Positions 23,349 through 35,673 of a stretch of DNA of 64,000 nt are shown here, in pieces. Under the pieces are notes generated by a model. That model saw nothing but the letters and a program-made list of their open reading frames with translations, ran no database searches and had not been told where the DNA came from. The stretch is taken from contig JAUKTV010000008.1 of the NCBI GenBank assembly GCA_030549205.1, positions 1,364,001-1,428,000 of the forward strand, in the 5' to 3' direction. The position numbers were made by a program, and so were the translations under genes. Position 1 is the first letter of the stretch; the number at the start of each line of letters is the position of its first letter. Origin of the DNA: Apiosordaria backusii. Its lineage: Eukaryota; Ascomycota; Sordariomycetes; Sordariales; Lasiosphaeriaceae.

Positions 23349-25523
23349 ATGGCAGACGACGACTCCTCGGATCTCTCTTCCATTTCCTCGCTGTCGGCGC
23401 CTCCCTCTGACGATGAATCCGACATCCAATTGACCAAGGAAAAGGGCATTCTGAAGTTCTTCCACAAGGTCGACCGAAACCCTGCTTTGGAGCCCAAGGA
23501 AAAGACACCACCCCGACCCAAGAGGGAGCCATCGCCACCACACGAATATGTGCTGGCTGACAACCCGGACATTGCTGTACGTATTTTTGCAATCATTCGC
23601 GTCTTTGTAGCGTTGCGACGCGAAAGATCGCGCGCGGCGAGGGCCCTGTGAGGACGAGCTGTCCCACGGCAGCGGTGGGGGACCAAGCTAACTTTTTTTG
23701 TGTGCTCATAGTTTATTGTAATGTTTCGCGCCCGATTCACCGAAGCCTTCCCCAAAAGTCTGGCAAACTTCGGACCGCAAGAGCTGGAGCGCGATATTGT
23801 CGATACTGTCCCCGGCGAGCGCGTCGAGCACTTTCTGTGCGCCGTCTTGGGGCTTCTGTTGAACAGGAAGCAGGATGTCAAGTACGTCAAGTTTGAGTTC
23901 CAAAACACATCGGGAATTCTCTCATCTCGATCACTTGCTAATTTCATCGGTTGGCATAGGCCTGGTCATTACAATCGCGCTCTGGAGGAGGCTATACAGT
24001 CACACAAGGGGCAATGGGCGAGGGATTGGGAGAGCCGGAACCCGCTTTCTGGAGGTGCCACATTTGCGTCTATGACGCCAGTTCAACGGGTATGCTTTAG
24101 CTGCGCATTCTGCAGTGATTTGGTTATTTTTGCTAACTTGGCGATTGATTTGCAGCTTACGCTGTTGCGCACACTGATTCAGTGGTCCCTCGCCTCCTCC
24201 GATGCCATCAAGTCAATGATCAACCAGCAGTACAAGAGCCGACACGAAGACGATCTCAACATCCCACTGAGCGTACAGGTATGGGGCGGAGACGGCGACA
24301 AACGGCGGTACTTTTTGATCGAGGGCAATGACGACACCTCGTTTCGGGTGTACAGAGAGAGCAATCCGGCTGGTGTCCAGCGGACGTGGTGGAGTGTTGC
24401 AGGCAGCATCGAAGAGCTCCAAGCGCTTGCCGACAAACTGGAGACTCAGGATGGGGGCCCCAAGGCCAGGCAGTTCGCAAAGAAGATCATTGCAGCTATT
24501 CCCAGGTTCGAAGCTACAGAAGAGAAGAGGAGACGCAGGGAGTACCGCCAGATGCAGAAGGAACGGTTCAGGCGGCCTGAGCCTGGTTTCTCTCTCTATG
24601 AGGGCCGCACCAGAGGTAAGAGGATGAAGTACACTTATTCCGACGACGAGGCCGAATTCCTGACCGATTCCACCAACCGCCGATCCACGCGCAATACTCG
24701 AAACCACACGCCAGCCGAACCTAGCGGCCCAGTTACAACTGCGAGCGGGCGTCAGATCCGAGCCCCTACGAGACTCAATGTCGAGAATACCAGCGAGGCT
24801 CCGAGTGCTTCTACCAGCGTACAGGGTGATGACACAGAGAACAAGGAGAACGAGGTTGGACCAAGGGGACGCCCTAGACGCTCCGCCGCTGTCAATCATG
24901 GTACAAACGGTTGGGCTACCAGCAAGAAGAGAAAGAGCGAGGAGTTTGAGTCAGATGTGTCGGATGGCAGTGAGCCTGATTTTGGGGATGACGAGGAGGA
25001 GGAGGCCGATATCCCAGATGAATCTGAAGACGAGGAGGAATTCGAGGAGGATTCGCCGTTGGACGAGGATCTGGATGACGACGCTGAACCCAGCAGCAAG
25101 ATCTTCAAGTTCCCAATCCGAGTTGCTTTTGATGAGAACAACAAAGTCAGGCAAATTCCGGGCCCTCCCGTGGTCATTTCCCCAAAGCATGCCAGGACAG
25201 CAGCTCGCAGGAATGTGGTTGTCAGTGAGAGCTCGGAGTCAACCGGTGCGGAGGATGAGCCAGAGGAGCCAGAGCCGCCCGCGGCTGAGGAGATCGTTGC
25301 TGCCCCAGCCAAACGCGCTCAGACACCTCAGCCACAAACCGAGACGAACGTTGAGAAGGCGAATGAGGGGGCTGTCAAGGCTGCCGATGAGGTTACGGCT
25401 CCTCTTACGCCCTCGAGCGGGCCGGCTACGTCTTTGGCTTTCCGAGGTAGTCCAGAGAAGCCAACGCAGCCGCCAGTGGCTGCCCCTGCGCAGGCTGTCA
25501 ATGCTGTTGATGATGTCGAGTAG
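23349..25523 (+). CDS. DDT/WHIM-type chromatin-remodeller accessory protein
   Basis: Four exons, join(23349..23576,23712..23881,23960..24089,24156..25523), give 631 residues with in-frame junctions. After an acidic Ser-rich start there is a DDT-like helical region (FIVMFRARFTEAFPKSLANFG, VEHFLCAVLGLLLN). Next comes a WHIM1-like segment (MTPVQRLTLLRTLIQWSLAS, about 171-190). A WHIM2-like segment follows (RRYFLIEGNDDTSFRVYRES, then WWSVAGSIEELQALADKLE). In known families this order marks partners of ISWI remodellers such as RSF1, CECR2, Itc1 or Ioc3. A basic linker and a long acidic, disordered C-terminus with histone-chaperone-like Asp/Glu runs complete it. The specific complex is not assigned. 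The fold call rests on motif spacing seen by eye. Confidence 0.65.
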
Positions 25524-26447
25524 GCCGGTTTATTTACGGCCACCAATGCAGTTTTGCTACGAATTGGGAGTTTTGTCTAGGAGGATGTACATTATGCCAT
25601 TACATCAGGCATCTCCTGACTGAAAAAGAAAGAGGAAAAGGCGTTGGAGGATGGGAGTACATTGAGCGTGATAGCCTTGTTGTAATGGGGCCATCAAAGT
25701 AGCTTTTCCTTTATTAGACCGTTTATGTCAGGTTGCCCGGGTAGGCGGATAAGCAGGCAGGTTTTAAAAGCGGGTTATCGTTGATGATGGAGCTCGGGAT
25801 ACAGGAGGAAGGAGGGGGTGTTTGATATGTTGGTAGCTGTTCTATTATGTCTACGGACAAAGATTAGTACTTCATGTTCGGGTAGAAAAAGAGGAACGAG
25901 GTTATGTAACCACCTATGCCTTTCCTATTATGTGGCATATTGAGCAATACCTACAAATTGAAAAAAAGCTATAGACCCCGGGATACCAGACAAGATCATG
26001 CGAAACATGTGAAAGACATTTTCTCGGTTAGATTTGTGACCAGGTCTTTGCTCAGCTGTTAGCCAGCTTTCAGCCTCCCAAACCTAGGTATGTACACTTG
26101 CCAGTTGGACAGCATTCGAAGTGGGTAGAACCCAGTTGTTACATCAGATCACGTAGATATGTGTATAAGGTAGGAAATCACCGGGCCTGAATTTTGACGC
26201 ATGAAATTCCAACCGTTTCCTCATTTTGATGTCAAAGCAGGTATGTACATACTATCCTCCTGCTGCGCACCTATCCCGGAAATGGATTCAATATTTTCTT
26301 TTCCGTGAATGTAGTTATCGTTTCAAACGGGTTCAATTATGTCCCATATTCCGCCGTGCAATAAAAATGCGTGCGTGTCCCATGATAATATTATATACAG
26401 ACCTCTGTCCCCTTCCACTCGCTCATTGGTATCATATCACTCTCCCT
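25524..26447. other. Convergent 3' intergenic region, WHIM-like / DUF1770
   Basis: 924 bp between converging stop codons, AT-richer than the genes. It contains one ACCTAGGTA motif at 26082-26090. No coding region is evident. Confidence 0.6.
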
Positions 26448-27021
26448 CTACCTCCTCCTCCTGACCTTGCTCTCCCCCGGAATAGGCCAATTATTCACCC
26501 CCCACCACCACCGCCTCACCCGCGCGCCGAGGCTCTGCCCGCTGAGCTGGGCGTTCCTGTTCCAGTGCTGCCAGCCGCAGATGGCAAGGTTGTAGACGAC
26601 GCCTTGGACGAGGGGCATCATCATCTACCACCATTCATGTCAGTATGCCCCATCTTCTCTCTGACAGGGGGTAGAAACGGACCTGGTCTCGCGCCGTAAT
26701 CAAAGCAACCTTCCACCACGTGTCCGCATTCTTGATGCTCGCTAGATAGGACTGCTCAAACCGTAGATCTGGCAGGGGTGGCAAATGGTGGAGGTTGGGG
26801 TGGCGGCGGGAGATGGGTTTAATTTTGCTGGAGGGGTAGTCATCGTCGTCGTCGAGGTCGGAGAGGTCAGTGTCTGGGTCAGGGTGGTGGGATTCGAGCT
26901 TGACGGGGAGCTTTTTAGAGGCTGCGGTGGAGGGGTTGGCGTCGTGGGCGGCGGAGGGGGAGTGGACTAGGTGGGCGGTTTGGAGGGTTTCCGCTATTTG
27001 GAGGGGGACTGAGTCGGCCAT
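26448..27021 (-). CDS. DUF1770 fungal membrane protein (possible Atg43-type mitophagy receptor)
   Basis: Two exons, complement(join(26448..26624,26683..27021)), give 171 residues. The fungal DUF1770 signature is visible at the C-terminal half: RFEQSYLASI, TWWKVALITARDQ, then after the intron PLVQGVVYNLAICGWQHWNR (a likely membrane segment) and the conserved tail GARVRRWWWGVNNWPIPG. The N-terminus is Ser/Pro/Asp-rich, with an acidic DLSDLDDDDDYPSSKIKP stretch. From memory, this family includes the fission-yeast mitochondrial outer-membrane mitophagy receptor Atg43. I have not verified that link. The intron is 58 nt with an unusual GTCCGT donor, a good CTGAC branch point and a TAG acceptor. The gene is divergent from eRF1. 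Confidence 0.8.
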
Positions 27022-27840
27022 GGTGTAGGCAACAATGGGGGGGCTTGTGTGGGAAAAGAGTTGGTTGCTTGTTTGTGAGATCGCGGCTGGTGGTTGTTGA
27101 ATGGTTTCATTGATTGGGGAGAGACTATGGATAAGTGACTTGCATCATAATACTAAGGTGGTCATAGCTTTGCCCCACCAATGCTTGTTTTAGGGGGAGG
27201 GTTGTTAGTGCTGTTGTCAGCCTCCAAGAAGGCTGAAACCTTGGGTGGCTTAGGTGCGAGTCTTTTGGACATGTGAATGTGAAGAAGTCTTCAAGAAGAG
27301 ATGGTCGTGACGATAGGGAAATCCTGCCCGGTCTTCACCAGTCCCTTGGTGGCCACGGTAGCGCAGTGAAGACCGTCCGAAGATATCCCAAACTTGTGAA
27401 TCCAAGCCCAGGCTTTGGGATCCAGGGCAGGTTTCGATACGATACGGCGTCAGCAACGTCAGAGCATGTAACAGCTGGGAATTCTCCACACCCAATCAGG
27501 GTAATCGGGCTGACCGCCAATGATGACTCGTGGTCAGGAAACACTTGTGGGGTCTAGAGCGCCACTGCTCCCCCAGGTCTGAAAGCCATAAAAGCCTTTT
27601 TACAGGCTTCCCGCCTGCGCAACCCCTCTCAAGAGTTGATCCAACCCCACCAATTTTGAGATTTCCCTGCCCCAAACCAACACCAAAAAATCAAAGAAAC
27701 CCAAACCCCGCTCGCTTCCCACACCCTTGCGGAGAGGAGTTTGCGGCGAGTCTTCTTTTTCTGTTCTTCTCCTTTTTTCTTCTTTTTCTTCTCCAGCACT
27801 TTAACGGGTTTTGATTCGCTTCAGTCGTTAATTGTTCAAC
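27022..27840. promoter_or_regulatory. 819-bp divergent promoter, DUF1770 / eRF1
   Basis: This interval contains both leaders. Just upstream of eRF1 is a long TTTTCTTCT pyrimidine tract (about 27753-27795), typical of strongly expressed fungal genes. No TATA box or named operator is seen. Confidence 0.5.
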
Positions 27841-29425
<1,585 letters not shown>

Positions 29426-30463
29426 CAGTTTGATTCCCTCGTTGATAGCGAGGGACCCGGAACTGAAGCCATCACGTCCGAGCCGAAGACACTGCATGCC
29501 GACCAGCCGCAAGCCAAGCCACGGAGCCAGGAGAAGTTGCCGCCTGCTCAGCGGCGGCTGATGAAGGGCTTTACGGCAAGCCCAGGGCAGAGCCATGAGG
29601 TGTCTCGTCCTAGCCCGCTTCGCTCTGTAATGACGGCTTCTTAAGTTACCACTATGCACATGGATGGTGGTTTTTGAGGCGCTTATTGGACACTCTTTGT
29701 AATGAGTGGACAAAGGCTCTCGAGAATCATCCAACATCATCAAGTTGCTTCCAAGGCTTTTGTATTTTTTGTAAATCGCCTACCGAGGAAGAATCGAGAG
29801 GAAACCAGAAGTCGGACAAGTTCATCGAAAGGTATCACTTCATTACAGGGCTCAGTCAGGTCAGGGAGGATTGGTTCGGGGAAACCTTGGGGGCACGAGG
29901 CTGGACTGAATTTGAGAGATCTTTGAGTGTTTCATTTTCAGGCCACGCGGGGTGTCTGTCCGGTCTTTACTACTGTCGATTCGCGGGTGGAAAGCAGGAC
30001 TTAGATATGTAACTAGTTGCGGGACCCAACACTCTTTTTGTCATTAATCTGTCTGTCCCATTTATCATCACTTCATGCTTTGTATGTGATTGACTTGAGT
30101 TTATGAGTGGAAGACCGTATCAGGAGACGCCGAACTCGGCCGGCAGAAATACAGCCTGCGGGGTCCCAACCAAAAATTTTGTGAATCGGACCCGGGGAAG
30201 GCGGGGCATTTATGAGATGGGCGGGCCGGGCCGGCGGTCGTACACATCACGCAAGGGGAGGGTAACCCTCCGGATTTAGGTTGGACGTCATTTTCGTCTT
30301 GTCAAACATAGGGCGTCAATTTTTTTTTCCAACATTTGAGTTTGTATGTGTATTTCATATGCGCTTGCTTTCATCATCTGAGTCGCTACATGATTTGCGG
30401 GTTCATTAGTCTTTCATAATTTACAACCAGGACCGAGACCGGCAACAGCTGAAGGAGGACACA
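29426..30463. other. 1.0-kb tandem intergenic region, eRF1 3' / prephenate dehydratase promoter
   Basis: Both flanking genes run rightward. The left part should contain the eRF1 3' UTR and the right part the promoter and leader of the dehydratase gene. One open frame near 29674-30012 has no recognisable motif and I do not call it. Confidence 0.5.
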
Positions 30464-31542
30464 ATGACAGAGAAGACAAAAGTGGCCTTTTTGGGGCCGG
30501 TTGCTTCGTATTCTCACCAGGTATGTTTTCTCACTCTATTTTGATGATATGTATGTATGTGTCAAATGACTGACTGAACTGTGTGTTGGTAACTAATGTG
30601 TAGGCTACGAAACTCGCCTTTCCGGATGAGAATGTGAATGAGCTCATTCCGGTGAAGACTATTCGCGGTAACCTACCTTCCCTTTTTTTTTTTTTTCCTC
30701 TCAGATCATCCCACTCACTTTACGGAGAAATGTACTGACAAAGTTGAATAGAGGTCTTTGATGTCGTCCAGGCCGGGACGACAGAATACGGCGTCGTGCC
30801 CTTTGAGAACTCGACCCACGGCCCGGTGTCGTTTACTCTTGACGCCTTGGCCGACAGGCAGGATGACCTCGCGGATGTTGTTGTTTGTGGGGAGGTGTAT
30901 CTGGGGGTTCATCACTACCTGCTGGGGTATGGATCTCTTCAGAATGTCAAAAGGGTGTTGAGCCACCCTCAGGCATTTGGGCAGACGACGAAGTGGTTCA
31001 AGAAGAACCTGCCGGGGGTGGAGACGGTGGAGGTTTCGTCGACGAGTAGGGCGGCGGAGATGGCGAGTGAGGATAAGACGGGGGAAAGTGCGGCGGTGGC
31101 GGGGTTGATGGCGGGGGAGAGGTACGGGTTGGAGGTGTTGGGGAGCAAGATTGAGGATAGGGAGGATAATACGACGAGGTTTTTTGTGATACGGCGGAAG
31201 GGGGGTGGGGAGGTGTTAAAGGGGAAAGGGAAGAATTTGGTTAGTTTTAGTGTGGGGAGTCATGATGAGCCGGGAGCGTTGGCGGAGGTGTTGGGGTGTT
31301 TTAAGCAGAGGGGTTTAAACTTGACGAGTATAAATAGTGTGCCGGGGTTGAGGGAGGGGATGAGGCCATTTGAGTATTTATTTTTTATTGAGTTTGAGGG
31401 ACGGGGAGGGGATGGGGAGGACGGGGAGAGGGTAAAGGGGGTGTTGGAGGATTTGAAGGAGAAGACTAGGGGGTGGAGGTATTTGGGGGGTGGGAGAGTG
31501 GGAGGAGGTAGAAGGGGTTATAGGGTGGTGAGACAAAAGTAA
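30464..31542 (+). CDS. PHA2: Prephenate dehydratase
   Basis: Three exons, join(30464..30520,30604..30667,30752..31542), give 303 residues. The enzyme converts prephenate to phenylpyruvate, the committed step of phenylalanine synthesis. The start KVAFLGPVASYSHQATKLAF is the classic PDT N-terminus. VVPFENSTHGPVSFTLD follows near 55-71. The catalytic TTRF motif is at about 181-184 (NTTRFFVI). An ACT regulatory domain occupies about 204-290. It has the DEPGAL (GALV-type) turn, but the bacterial ESRP motif reads NSVPG, so phenylalanine binding may differ. The C-terminal half is extremely G-rich at the DNA level, with many GGG and AGG codons, unlike the first exons. The same pattern recurs in neighbouring genes. 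Confidence 0.95.
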
Positions 31543-31668
31543 CGGTACGGTTGAGGGAGGGGGAAATAGAGAGTATTTGTACTAGAGATCTTGGGGCAAA
31601 CTAGTATTGTAGAGCGACTTAGAGGGATGAAGGGGAGCGGAAAATGAAGCAGAGAAACAGACACATAT

Positions 31669-31680
31669 AACCCTAACCCT
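31669..31680. promoter_or_regulatory. Telomere-repeat-like (AACCCT)2 element
   Basis: Two tandem copies of AACCCT (the complement reads AGGGTT, the TTAGGG telomeric unit) lie 150 bp upstream of the HTD2-like start codon. In fungi and plants such telobox motifs bind Myb-type telomere-repeat proteins such as Tbf1 in promoters. A role here is inferred. A longer copy occurs at 35401-35414. Confidence 0.5.
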
Positions 31681-31829
31681 ACTTTACTGAGCCCATGGCT
31701 AACTTGTGATCTCCAACATCGTCATTCACATGAACAGACGACTTAAACGACGCATCACTTCTGAATCCAGGTGCGGTCATATGCAAGTCTCACAGGAAAA
31801 CTTACTTTGAATTATCAGCAGTTTTGAGA

Positions 31830-33074
31830 ATGCGTACATTACGCCCCCTTATTCGCCTACGCCTTCATCCACAACGCCATCTCAATCTCACATCTCATCA
31901 CCATAAGCCATATTCATCCTCATCCTCTCCTTCACCTCTTTCACCACCACCAGTCAGCACTGAATCCTACCTCGCTTCTGCCCGTAAGAAGTTCACCTCC
32001 CAACTACCAAAACTCCTCCCCGCCGTCCTCACCCCCGACAAATCCGACCAGCTCACCTTGGCACTCACCTCCGCCAACCCATCCCTCTGCCAATCTCACG
32101 ATGAATACGAAGAACACGACCTGCTCCCCCAAGGCTACCACATGGTCTACTTCGAGCCCAAAGTATCATCCTACACCCCCATGACCGACGGAACCGACCC
32201 CTATCACTTCCCCGGCAAACCATTCACGCGAAGAATGTGGACAGGCGGCTCAGTCACATTCGCCCCCGAGTACCAGTCCCACATGCTTCTCTCCAACTCC
32301 ACCGAAGCAGAGTGCGTCGAAACCGTCAACCCCGACGCTACCCAGTTCAAAGGGGAGAATAAAGTCTTTGTTGAAATCAATAGGGACTATTACGTCTCAT
32401 CGCAGCCTTCATCACAGCCGCAAACCAAAGTAAAAGTCCTATCCGAAACCAGAAAACTAGTCTTTCTCGAACCTCTCCCTCCCCCTTCTCCATCCCCATC
32501 CCCATCCCCACCATCAGAAGAAGACGCCTTAGCAGAACAAGTATCAAATATATCTCTGGAAGAGAACCCTCCCGCCAAAGAAGAGCCCCCCTCCCCCACC
32601 ACCGCCGCCGCCCCCATCAAAAAAAAGATAACACCCCCCTGGCAACCCCTCTTCTCCTACCCCCTCACCCCTTCCAACCAACTCCTCTCTTTATTTTCTG
32701 TCCTGACAAACAACGCTCACCGGATCCACCTCGACGCTCACTACGCAAGAAAGACAGAAGGGTACAAGGACACGCTCGTCCACGGGCCATTAACCCTGGT
32801 GCTGCTGCTGGAGGGGCTCACTTCGTATTTACACAAAAGCGGGAAGGGGTTGCTGCTGGGGAACAAAAGGAAGAAGAGATGGGTGAGGGAGGTGAGCTAC
32901 AGGAATCTGGCGCCGCTGTATAGAGGGGAGGAGATGAGGGTTTGTGGGGCGAGGGTTAAGACAAAGGGGAATAAGGAAGGCGAAGGGGAAGGGGAAGAGG
33001 AGTGGGTGGTTTGGATCGAGGATTTTGAAGGGGGGTTGGCGGTGAAAGGGGGTGCAAAGGTTGTTTGTCAATAA
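31830..33074 (+). CDS. HTD2: Mitochondrial 3-hydroxyacyl-thioester dehydratase (HTD2-like)
   Basis: Single exon, 414 residues from the ATG at 31830. HTD2-type enzymes carry out the dehydration step of mitochondrial type II fatty-acid synthesis, which supplies the octanoyl precursor of lipoate. The N-terminus (MRTLRPLIRLRLHPQRHLNL) is basic, rich in Arg and hydroxylated residues and free of acidic residues, so it looks like a mitochondrial presequence. The first half carries LPQGYHMVYFEPK and a PFTRRMWTGGSVTF block typical of the fungal family. A Pro/Ser/Glu-rich insert lies around 215-265. The hot-dog (MaoC-like) active region is near 290-322: NNAHRIHLDAHYARKTEGY, then LVHGPLTLVLLLE. The coding strand is C-rich up to about 32700 and G-rich afterwards. 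Assignment rests on family motifs rather than measured identity. Confidence 0.82.
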   Translation: MRTLRPLIRLRLHPQRHLNLTSHHHKPYSSSSSPSPLSPPPVSTESYLASARKKFTSQLPKLLPAVLTPDKSDQLTLALTSANPSLCQSHDEYEEHDLLPQGYHMVYFEPKVSSYTPMTDGTDPYHFPGKPFTRRMWTGGSVTFAPEYQSHMLLSNSTEAECVETVNPDATQFKGENKVFVEINRDYYVSSQPSSQPQTKVKVLSETRKLVFLEPLPPPSPSPSPSPPSEEDALAEQVSNISLEENPPAKEEPPSPTTAAAPIKKKITPPWQPLFSYPLTPSNQLLSLFSVLTNNAHRIHLDAHYARKTEGYKDTLVHGPLTLVLLLEGLTSYLHKSGKGLLLGNKRKKRWVREVSYRNLAPLYRGEEMRVCGARVKTKGNKEGEGEGEEEWVVWIEDFEGGLAVKGGAKVVCQ

Positions 33075-33355
33075 CATTTGTTGAGGGTGATATGACAGGA
33101 ATAAAAGAGACATGAAGCAAAACTCAATTGTGTGATTTGATGTTGTCCCTTGAAAATCTCGCCCATTTATTTCATGCTAATAGTGTAAATAAATAGAAAT
33201 CAATCCATGTCTTTCTCTTTCCGCCCTGTGTATCATGTCTTGTAATATGTAATTTAAACCAAAAAATATAAAAACAAGCAATAAATCGTAAAAAGAATCC
33301 ACCACCTCCCAAAAGTCATGATGTACACTCAGGCATAAATCCCCCTCTTACAATA

Positions 33356-35171
33356 TTACCTCGACTCCCCCATAGCCCTCTCCCAAGCCCCTTCAAAACT
33401 CCCCTGCGGATCCGCTCCAACAACAACCAGACTTTCCTCCCCACCCCCCACAACCGTCGACCCTTCCAGTCCAGACCCTGATCCACCACCATTTCTCTCT
33501 CCTCCCACAAGCCCGCTTACACTCCCACCCCCACTGCTATTATTCCTCTGCGGCTGCTGCTGCTGTTCCCTCTGCAGCACTTCCAGCTCCTCATCCTGCG
33601 CAATCTCCGCCTGCCAGTTCGAACTATACACCACCGCCGCAAACCCTTCCAAATCCCTCACCTGCTCCATCGCCTGCAAGTACCGATTCGGCATCCCATT
33701 CCCAATATCATGCGCCTGCCTCGTAAGCACGCTCAAAATCTTCGGCAGCAGCACCGCGCGCGAGGTAAAACCAGACATGTCCTCCGTGATGGTCGAAACA
33801 CCAACCACATCCTTTGCCAGCTGCCCCTTTAGCGTCTCAAAACCAGCATCCAAGATCTGCGTGAGAACATTGGAAAAAGTGGGTGAATCGATCAAATCGG
33901 CGGTTTCATCTAGTAACCTCCTGAGCTGAACACTCGTGGGGGCGGTTACCGACCCGTCGTCATTGTCTGAGGTCGGCGGCGGGGAGGAGGGCGATGATGA
34001 CTCGTCCAAGATGCCGGATTCTCTCAGGACAAAGTCTTCGAGCTTCTCCGGGGGGAGAAGGAACCTGAGCCAGGCGGTGCCGACCCCGGAGGAGGGGGAT
34101 GAGCCTTCTACGAGGGTTCGGACGTTGGAGGTGAGCTGCAAAAAGTTTTCGATGGTGACTGTGTCGCGGGGAGACAGGTGGCCAAAGACTTGGCGGACGG
34201 CGGTCTCGACGCGCTGCATCACGTCTACCCAGCCGCGGTTGAGGAGCCACCAGGAGAAGGTGAGGTAGCGGCGGTTGACTTCAAAGTCGGAGCCGTAGTA
34301 ATGCTCGGGGGCGTCGTCGTCGTTGTTTTCGAGGGAGATGGTTTGCTGGGCGGAGCCGGTGGCCAGGGAGACGACCGAGGAGAGGTAGGAGCGGCGACCG
34401 AGGAGGTTGAGTTGGATGCGGGTTAACATTGTTAGGAGGGAGAGGGTGTAGAGGAGGGTGTAGGCTCTTGTGATGGCTAGGGAGACAAGGGGTTAGTATG
34501 AGTTCTTGTTGTAGGGGGGGATAAAGGGGGGGCATACAGCTGATGGTGAGGTCATCCCAAAGTTGCCTCTTGGTCTTTTTTGGCTTTTGAGGTGTTATGG
34601 GCACGGCTTCTTGGGCGCCATCAACAGCAGGGGCGCTAGCTTCCCCCAAGATGTTGCTCAGGGGCGCTGGTACTGAAATCTGACTTGTGTGAACGCCAGC
34701 CTCACTTTGGACGCTGACGCTGAAGATGCTACGTCCATCATCGTCTGTCGCGTTGGCGTCGGAAAGACTGGGTGGACTGGTTGATCCAATGCTCTTAGTC
34801 CTGGCTACGGCCGAGCCTTTCATCTGTTGGATTTCATATGTGATCTTCTCGGTGTTCATCGCCTCGAGGATGTTTGTCGTGGCGGTGGGGAGGAGGGCGA
34901 GGACCGTGAAGGTGCAATCCTCTTGGTTTTGTTCGAATCGTCGCCGCAGACTGCATACACAGGGACACAATCAGCATCAGGGAATCCATCAAGAGGGAAA
35001 AGGCAAAACATACTTCTCCTTGGCGATGCGATCGCTGCTCATGCGCTCGCGCGCATCTTGCAGCTTGCCCAGGACATAATGGGTGACAACATAACCGGCG
35101 CCGATAACACCAGCACCGATGGCAATGGGTGTTCGGTTGCGGCGGAACCACCGTTTCGTGGCGGCCAACAT
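33356..35171 (-). CDS. PEX3: Peroxisome biogenesis factor 3 (peroxin-3)
   Basis: Three exons, complement(join(33356..34476,34538..34950,35014..35171)), give 563 residues. Pex3 is the peroxisomal membrane anchor that docks Pex19 for membrane-protein import. In yeasts it also anchors pexophagy receptors. The start MLAATKRWFRRNRTP is followed by a membrane segment at about 16-34 (IAIGAGVIGAGYVVTHYVL). Then come LRRRFEQNQEDCTFTVLALL and KTKRQLWDDLTI. After the second intron come ITRAYTLLYTLSLLTMLTRI and QLNLLGRRSYLSSV, all characteristic of Pex3. The Ser-rich segment near 100-160 and the Gln/Gly-rich tail after about 500 look disordered. Introns are 63 and 61 nt, the second with a clear CTAAC branch point. 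Divergent from ATG101 across 502 bp. Confidence 0.96.
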
Positions 35172-35673
35172 GGCAGGAGATCAATCGGATTCGAGCTCGA
35201 GCACAGCTCTAGCTACCAGAGACGGGAGCTTAAGGCAGGATATGCATGTGGTTGTGTTTTATTTACCCAGATGCTGCTTCCAACTACCGGGCGCGACACC
35301 AGCTGCTGCTGCCCAGCCCCAGCTCCAATCGCGCTGAGCGAACCTCGGCTCCGCGGTTCTGATAGGGCTGATACCGTGATCCGGGGTAAAGAATCTGGAG
35401 TTAACCCTAACCCTGGTACTTCGTACCTTTGTTTCTTCAGCAGTCACCACCCCACGCCCAGCCACTCACACTCCACCGTCAGTTTCCGTTCCGCTGATTG
35501 CTAACGTCACAGTTTGCTCCTGCATCAACGGATCCCGGACCTTGCGCTGCCGCTCATTGCCCCTCATCCATCCACCATCACTCAAAGACGTTGCTTTTGC
35601 TACCCCTCGCTCAATGACACCACCACAGCTATACGCATAACATCACCACCATCACCAATCTTTATCAGCAACC
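35172..35673. promoter_or_regulatory. 502-bp divergent promoter, PEX3 / ATG101
   Basis: The start codons of PEX3 (leftward) and ATG101 (rightward) are 502 bp apart, so promoters and leaders are shared or interleaved. A TTAACCCTAACCCT telomere-repeat-like element sits at 35401-35414, near the middle. A CCAAT-core sequence (TCCAATC) lies near 35321-35327. A pairing of a peroxin with a core autophagy factor fits co-regulation, but that is inference. Confidence 0.6.
35401..35414. promoter_or_regulatory. Telomere-repeat-like TTAACCCTAACCCT element
   Basis: Two direct CCCTAA-type units in the PEX3/ATG101 promoter. This is the second such element within 4 kb (the other is at 31669-31680), and both lie upstream of start codons. 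A telobox-binding Myb protein is a plausible ligand. Confidence 0.5.
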
